Source: Corticium candelabrum
Taxonomy: Eukaryota > Porifera > Homoscleromorpha > Homosclerophorida > Plakinidae
Direction of reading: 5' to 3'
Assembly (NCBI RefSeq): GCF_963422355.1
Contig: NC_085085.1
Location: 13,827,485 to 13,891,484, forward strand
Length of the DNA: 64,000 nt
Part shown: positions 58,301-64,000 of the stretch, one piece after another
Layout: every line of letters starts with the position of its first letter
How positions within the stretch are numbered: the first letter of the stretch is position 1
Position numbers and translations under genes: made by a program
Notes under the pieces: generated by a model
Told to the model about the DNA's origin: nothing
The model's database searches: none
Seen by the model: only the letters and a program-made list of their open reading frames with translations

Positions 58301-59146
58301 TGCTTTGGGATTGGCTCAAGAAAGCAAGCTATACAGAATATGGTTTTTATCATGAGCTTGGTTTTCTGGTTTTTTTATTACATATAACCCCCTCTAATAG
58401 CCTTTTCACACGAGCTTCTTTCCAAACTATGGACACTGCAATCACTGAATAATTGGTCAGGTACATGTTGCCCACATTAAACTAAATTGATATTACTTTA
58501 TAAATTACAATGGCATTTTAAGCATCCTCACCAAGTGTCTTTGAAATTGTAATGCAAAGTTCTTTGTAATATGTATCAGCTAGAAGAAGCTGATTTGAAG
58601 TAGCATATTGTCTACTACTTGACAATGAATTAACATAAATTTCTATTAAGATGTGAATGTGTTTGTATGTGTACGTGTGTGTACGTGTACGTGTGTGTGT
58701 GTGTGTGTACGTAAGTGTGTGGTGTGATAGCTCAGTTGGTTAGTGAGTCATTCTATGGAGTGATTACATCGGGGACCTTGCAGGGTTGCAGGTTCAAGTC
58801 ACAGTGATGGCAAGTTATGGCATAATTTCCTTGGGCAAGAAACTTACACACAATTGCCTCTCTCGACTCAGGAGTATAAATGAGTACCTGGTCTTTGACT
58901 GGGGTGGCAAAAGGCCTCCGACTGCGACAAAGTCCATCAGCCGCTGGGGTCTGGGTGGGACTTCGAGTGCCCACACCACAGTTGGTGTTGCAGTTGGTGC
59001 TCCTGCGAGCACCCGGCCAGGCTCCAGGAGATTGCTTAGCACGGCCCATAGCTCCTGCTTAGTGCACAGGAACCCAGCCATCTGGCTGGGGCAGGGGCAT
59101 TCCGTTTAACGGCAGCTCCTTATCCTGTTTGCCATTTTTTACGTGT

Positions 59147-59224
<78 letters not shown>

Positions 59225-62032
59225 ATGTGTGTGTGTACATGTGTGTGTGTGCATGACTGGTGCTGTAAAGTTATGGCAACACTCCTGGGTGCAGACAATC
59301 TGTTACCAATTATAATTTTGATGTAAAGTAGCATATTGTCTACTACTTGACAATGAATTAACATAAAGCACTATTAATATATGAATGGGTGTTTATTGAA
59401 ACAATAGAATGCATCATTTGCATTATGGGGCCATGGATCAAGTTAGGAGGTAACTGATATTGTGCTGCATGAGTTATCTGTCAGCTGTTTATTGAGATTT
59501 ACTTATGCCCACTATCAGTCATTGTCAACTCTCTGCATGCCTTGATTGAGGGAAGTTTTGTGAGCATAACTATCACATCACACAAAACTTTATCACAGTA
59601 AGTAAACTTCCCTCTGTCAACATCTGTTTTTGTACTTTGGCTATATTACCAGAACCTTGTTAGCACTCAAAACAGATTGTCACAGATGTAATTACTGTAC
59701 AGTACTATTAGGTAATGTTGATTCTCTATCCAGTAACTGTTTATATTGTGTAGCGGGAGTGCCATGTAGGCAGAGAATGTGTAGTAGGCAGGGAATGTGT
59801 CTAGGCATAGTAGGGTGGTTATGAGGATGACGTGTCAACTAAGCTAAGTTGTAGGCTATGTTACGTAACACTTCTGCTACGTTGAAGGTACATACTTACT
59901 GAACATGTAATTTTAATTAGGTGAAAAAGCAAGCTGTGTCTCTGTATGTATGTATGTATGTATGTATGTATGTATGTATGTGGCTCAATTGGTTAGAGTG
60001 TGCAGTGGGAGATTGGCAACATCCGGGACCTTTGGGTCAGAGTTCAAGTGCGGGAGGGCCACATACATAAGTTCCCTTGGGCAAGGAACTAACATACAAT
60101 TGCCTCTCTCCCAGTTCTGTCCAAGCAGCAAGTTTGAAGTTTGAAGTTTGAAGTGACTAAAGTACATATAGTGACTGTACATGTGAATAGTGGTAGATTG
60201 TAACAAGTAGCAAGTACTTAGCATCTGCGGTAACCTGGGCCCTAAGGGCTCTTGTAACAAAAAAAATGTATGTATGTGGCTTAATTGGTTAGAGTGTGCA
60301 GTTGGAGATTGGCAACATCCGGGACCTTTGGGTCAGAGTTTGAGTGCGGGAGGGCCACATACATAAGTTCCCTTGGGCAAGAAACTAACATACAATTGCC
60401 TCTCTCTTCGGAGTGTCAGGTTCTGTCCAAGAAGCAAAGAAGAAGTTACATATAGACAGTGACTGCTGATAGTGTTTCGATTGTATACTAGTATCGTAGA
60501 AAGTATCGTAGCAAGTACTTAGTAGTGTCTGCAGTAACCTGGGCCCTAAGGGTCCTTGTAACAAAAAAATGTATGTATGTATGTATGTATGTATGGACGT
60601 TTGTGTCTGTCTGTCTGTCAAATACATAAGTTTGTAAACATTTTACTTCACTAAAGCAAGGTGCTAACCTTTAACACGAATAGTATTTATGACCGACCGT
60701 AATAGTTCTGAAACATTGGGCATTATTTGAGCATGGAGCATTATTATTTGTAAGCACGAAGACTGTTGCATTGTTTGTGTGTGTGCAACAATGCAATACA
60801 CTACACAAACAACACGAGCAAACTACCTAATCTAATCTTAGTCGTACTGGTATGTATCCTGGATACTTTTGCTTCACTTGAGTTGTATTCCTGGTCTGTT
60901 GCATTTGTTGAGTCTTCATCGTCATTTAGTGGTTCTATCTGGGTGCTCATTTTATTTCAAACGTACACATTGATAGACATGTATGCATATAACTGGGTTT
61001 GAATACTACCCCAGTTGGGCACTAATTGAGCATGGGGCATTATTATTTTATTATAGGGTCAACATGGGGCATTATTTGAGCATGGGCACTATTCGCGGAA
61101 ATACAATAATACAAATATACTAAACAAGTAACATACATATACAACTATTAAAACTAAACCCACAAGGTATGAAGGGCTATGGGGTATCAAAGGCCACATT
61201 GCAAATGTCAACAATTCTATTCTGTCTGTCTATCATACTGTCTGTCTGACTGGTACCTAATGAACAGCATTTGGTGTTTTTGTTTCTGCCATGACTTCTA
61301 GTGGAGACCACAGATATGCCCCTGCATTAAGTGATTTTATGAAAGAATAACAACTATCTACATATTTGTCTTCTATTGGATAGTGTGTTACGTGGACATT
61401 GTGACGAACAACAACTAAATTGTTAATAATACATTCGTCTGATATTTATTTTACATTGTTAGGGTGTATCTAGTTCTCCAAAACAAGAAGACAAAGAACC
61501 AATTTTGTGGGTGAAATTTGAAGCGTTTCACACATCTGATAAACACAGTATGTTACATCGCATGCATGTGTTACAGTCGTAAGTTACAGCCAGTCGTCTG
61601 ACATTGATTTTTGACAGGTGACCATTCGTCACCTTTCCTGCTGTTTGTTGGATATCTCAATAGCTTGCAGATATGGACTATTGATGTGCAGAACAATCAC
61701 TTTCTGTGAGGTTGTGTTATGATGTTTGGTGGTGTTTAGACGGTGCACAGTGGACTGGCCAGTGAGGTTTTGTCTCTTCAGGAGCACGAAGTGAAACTTG
61801 CTTCTCTTGTGAGAAATCCTCGACAAGGTGATGGTGTTTAGGATGAGTGTTGCGTTTGATGCGTCACATCATTATGTATGTGGTGCAGATGACATTGATA
61901 AGTATGGTGACAGGAGGCCTCTTATAGCAATATGCCCATGTATCAGGTGTACTTTTTTGTGTTGGTTTGTTGGTATAGTTGTGTGTGTATGTACCAAAGT
62001 AAATGTTTTTATCAGTTTCTCTCTGTTTGTCC

Positions 62033-62064
<32 letters not shown>

Positions 62065-62221
62065 TTCTATCTGTCTGTCTATCTGTCTTTCTATTTATCA
62101 CATATATTTGAACTTTTATCTATGATACATTTTGCAATGCAGGGTACTATCTTTCTATCTGTCTATCTGTCTGTCTGTCTATTTATCTGTCTGTCTATAT
62201 GTCTGTCTATCTGTCTGTCTA

Positions 62222-62260
<39 letters not shown>

Positions 62261-62603
62261 TTTGGTCTGTCAAATACATATATTTCAAATCCAAAGAAAT
62301 TTCCATCAAGAGCTTAAAAGCTAGTCTTTAAGTAAAGTTGCTCTAAATCAACAACAAACACTTTGGTCTGTCTGTTTGTCTGTCTGTCTGTTGGTCTGTC
62401 TGTCTGTCAATACATATATGTTCTTAAATGAACTATAGCACCAAAGCAATTGCTAATTTACGTGTCCATTACATCTAGTACATAAAAAAAACTGGCCAAA
62501 ACTGCAAAAATAATGCACACTAGATATGCACGAAATACACATACACATTATGACTAGACAGAAGTACCTGTGGTCCCAGTCTCTAAATGTTTATGACTGT
62601 CTG

Positions 62604-62665
<62 letters not shown>

Positions 62666-63350
62666 GACTGTTGACATGTTGGCTGCAGCGTTTGTATAAT
62701 GGCTGCAGCATTTGTGGTAGCTTGGACATGTGACTAAGCCTATATGTTCAATGTACAAAGACAATAGCAGTTAGGAGTTTGCAATTTACTAGTATGCTAC
62801 AGACGAACAGCTTAATTACTGGCTGATATGATCATTTTTACTTCAATTTACAGTATTTATGGAATGTCTGTATCTTAATAGAACAATTTGTGTTTGTCTC
62901 TTTGTCTGTCTCTTTGTCTATCTGCTCGTCTTTTGTACATGATCTCTGTTTGTGAGTAGTCCTAAGAGGCGCAGGAGTTTAACAGTTAGTGGTGTAGTCT
63001 CATTTTACTCACTTCGTCGGGGCAATAAGGTCGAAGACCTTGTATTTCATGATGAAGTCTTGTCTCTGTCTTCAAATCCCAGGCATGTGATCTGCTTTAA
63101 TGGTTTACTTAGTGACTCGTTGGCTTAAACTTTTACTTTCTAGGGTCCTAGTAGTGACTCTGCCCAAAGAGATTCATGTGTTTGAATCAGGGTCACTGCA
63201 GAGAAGGGTCTTGGTGTCAAGTTAGTTGTTTTGCAGCAAGTTTGCTATGTGGAGTGTTTAGTTCTTTGTTTAGAATGTTATCCATCACCGATATCTGGAG
63301 TGCAGCCTGTTGCACTTGGATCAAGATGGCTTGCATATGCTGACCGAAAG
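55346..63350 (+). CDS. BCAS3: BCAS3 microtubule/PROPPIN-like protein, 5' part
   Basis: Nine exons are visible: 55346-55398, 55465-55522, 61463-61547, 61618-61705, 61751-61827, 61889-61946, 62957-63082, 63144-63220 and 63274-63350; the gene runs off the right edge. Similarity to human BCAS3 is clear: ILWVKFEAF (IVWVRFENA), [14 protein letters not shown] (IMIGYSDGMQVWSI), [10 protein letters not shown] (AEKRPLLGVC), [16 protein letters not shown] (DLYSLRTGEMVKSIQF), [15 protein letters not shown] and [15 protein letters not shown] ([15 protein letters not shown]). These form the first blades of its WD40-type propeller. BCAS3 acts at cytoskeletal and phagophore membranes, the latter with C16orf70/PHAF1. 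The intron after 63082 begins GC rather than GT. The second intron (5.9 kb) contains a LINE and three SINEs; the sixth holds CTGT arrays. No coding defects were seen. Confidence 0.93.
55665..58350 (-). mobile_element. Decayed non-LTR retrotransposon (CR1/L2/Jockey-like LINE)
   Basis: On the minus strand the parts run in order: an endonuclease remnant near 58050 (ISDHHLV), the start of reverse transcriptase ([12 protein letters not shown] near 57270), the catalytic core GVPQGSVLG...YINDL and LFADDTS (56763-56600), and the thumb region [12 protein letters not shown]...[10 protein letters not shown] (56420-56220). The 3' end, near 55665, carries short ATGAG repeats as in CR1/L2 tails. Several frameshifts and stops break the frame, so it is inactive. 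It lies antisense in the second intron of BCAS3. Exact ends are approximate. Confidence 0.8.
58598..58639. repeat. 42-bp direct repeat flanking a SINE, copy 1
   Basis: The block AAGTAGCATATTGTCTACTA (58598 onward, 42 bp in all) recurs at 59326-59367. The SINE at 58727-59140 with its TG arrays lies between the two. Confidence 0.85.
58727..59140 (+). mobile_element. tRNA-derived SINE, subfamily A copy 2
   Basis: Same structure as 5034-5440: GATAGCTCAGTTGGTTAG head, B-box-like GGGTTGCAGGTTCAAGTC (better preserved than in the first copy), the CCTTGGGCAAG core, the TATAAATGAGTACC block and a GCCATTTTT end before a long TG array (59143-59250). It lies in sense orientation in the BCAS3 intron. Confidence 0.87.
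59143..59250. repeat. (TG)n tail array of the SINE
   Basis: About 108 bp of TG with GTACATG interruptions, directly after the SINE end. The same end-plus-TG arrangement is seen for the copy at 5034. Confidence 0.9.
59981..60266 (+). mobile_element. tRNA-derived SINE, subfamily B copy 1
   Basis: Head TGGCTCAATTGGTTAGAGTG (A-box-like) and GGGTCAGAGTTCAAGTGC (B-box-like). The body contains TTCCCTTGGGCAAGGAACT and ACAATTGCCTCTCTC, shared with subfamily A. The tail CTTGTAACAAAAAAAATG passes into TATG repeats. The middle differs from subfamily A and it lacks the TATAAATGAGTACC block. Confidence 0.85.
60277..60570 (+). mobile_element. tRNA-derived SINE, subfamily B copy 2
   Basis: Immediately follows the previous copy in the same orientation, separated only by TATG repeat. 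Sequence is close to copy 1 over the head and core and diverges in the middle (around 60425-60500). The shared TATG tail suggests one inserted into, or was duplicated from, the tail of the other. Confidence 0.85.
62030..62262. repeat. (CTGT)n arrays in a BCAS3 intron
   Basis: Interrupted CTGT/CTAT arrays at 62030-62095 and 62145-62262, with smaller ones at 62365-62408 and a purer one at 62609-62665. All lie in the intron between exons 61946 and 62957. Confidence 0.9.
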
Positions 63351-64000
63351 GTAAATACATGGCTGTTAGTGTACTGCACTGTGAGTAGCCTCACTAGCTT
63401 ACCTCTTTGTTAGCATTTGCTGTATTACTCGTACCTACTTATTTAGTCATATGATTATACAGGAACTTGAGTATGGTCGTGTTTTCTAGCTAGTACCAGG
63501 GCTAATCGTTTCTGACTTGTGTTAATTAATACAACACAAATTGATGTAGTCTTAATGCAGGATGTGGGCACTGCAAAATGGGACTCATGTAGTGGTAGAA
63601 AGGACAACATTAGTGGGGACTCGGAAGCACAGTCATGATTATGCAGAAAGTATGACCAAGACATCCTGCACCTCATGGGCAAGGTGCTATTGGACACCCA
63701 GACTTTAGCAAGTTAGTTTATGTGCAATCTATGCGGCAGCATTTTTCAACCAATCGACTTTCTAGAGTAATCTGTAGACCAAGAGCAACCTCTAACCTCT
63801 AGTTCTATAAAACTCTTTCACCAGTAGAAATGTCAACATAAATACAGACATGCAGACAGATGACCAACAGACAGACGACCAACAGACAGACAAAAACTAA
63901 TCTACTACCTGCCTGTGATGATTTATGGGACATAAACTTTGTACACGGAGTTGCTAGATGCACATTTCTTCGTTCTCTGCCTACAAAGCAAACTATGACT
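63351..64000. other. BCAS3 intron running off the right edge
   Basis: After the donor GTAAAT at 63351 no further exon matching BCAS3 was found before the window ends. No other gene is supported. Confidence 0.6.

Noticed and set aside
61828-62331. A 167-codon frame rich in Leu/Ser/Val/Cys
   Set aside because: Its second half is CTGT repeat. Only 61889-61946 is coding, as a BCAS3 exon in a different frame.

Overview
The window is nuclear DNA of an invertebrate animal. Genes carry many short introns (often 40-120 bp, with larger ones where transposons have landed), and splice sites are almost all GT-AG. Several proteins are animal-specific: BCL7, SANBR/KIAA1841, BCAS3, an XRCC1-N-domain protein of XNDC1N type, a protocadherin-like receptor and a UBAN coiled-coil protein. 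Long (TG)n/(CA)n arrays are unusually frequent. An early-branching lineage such as a sponge would fit the compact genes, but the species cannot be fixed from sequence alone.

Layout, left to right. 1-2.7 kb: no secure gene; two weak exon candidates and a short foldback element. 2.87-3.84 kb (+): NEMO/ABIN/optineurin-type UBAN protein. 4.34-8.5 kb (-): XNDC1N-like gene holding a tRNA-derived SINE in an intron. 9.64-12.42 kb (+): unrecognised 466-residue protein with a LINE fragment in its second intron. 12.76-18.21 kb (+): complete PWP1 in 17 exons. 18.90-19.31 kb (+): small serine/arginine-rich protein with a BH3-like segment and a C-terminal hydrophobic tail. 20.35-29.71 kb (-): SANBR, whose introns hold a 3 x 73 bp tandem repeat and a ~0.9 kb Mutator-like foldback element. 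29.82-32.30 kb (+): gamma-glutamyltransferase, head to head with SANBR across 110 bp. 33.36-35.77 kb (-): FBXW5. 36.31-36.89 kb (-): SNAP-29-like Qbc-SNARE. About 38.1-43.73 kb (-): eight-repeat cadherin receptor with two alternative signal-peptide starts. 43.7-47.6 kb: repeats and one small membrane ORF. 47.63-49.68 kb (+): GPATCH2. 51.16-54.98 kb (-): long BCL7 with two inverted-repeat DNA elements in an intron. 55.35 kb to beyond the right edge (+): BCAS3, head to head with BCL7, with a decayed LINE and three SINEs in its 5.9 kb second intron.

The genes do not form one pathway. They are mostly housekeeping: ribosome biogenesis (PWP1), chromatin (BCL7), ubiquitin ligase substrate selection (FBXW5), membrane fusion (SNAP-29), glutathione breakdown (GGT), RNA processing (GPATCH2) and cytoskeleton/autophagy (BCAS3). 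Two gene pairs share short head-to-head promoters.

Most worth a second look: the BH3-like tail-anchored ORF; three elements sharing TAGCCTC termini, two of them with 9-bp target duplications (Mutator hallmark); two related tRNA-SINE subfamilies sharing one internal motif; the threefold repeat of a splice acceptor in SANBR; the alternative first exon of the cadherin; and a GC-AG intron in BCAS3. All exon boundaries were read by eye from splice motifs, phase and protein similarity.
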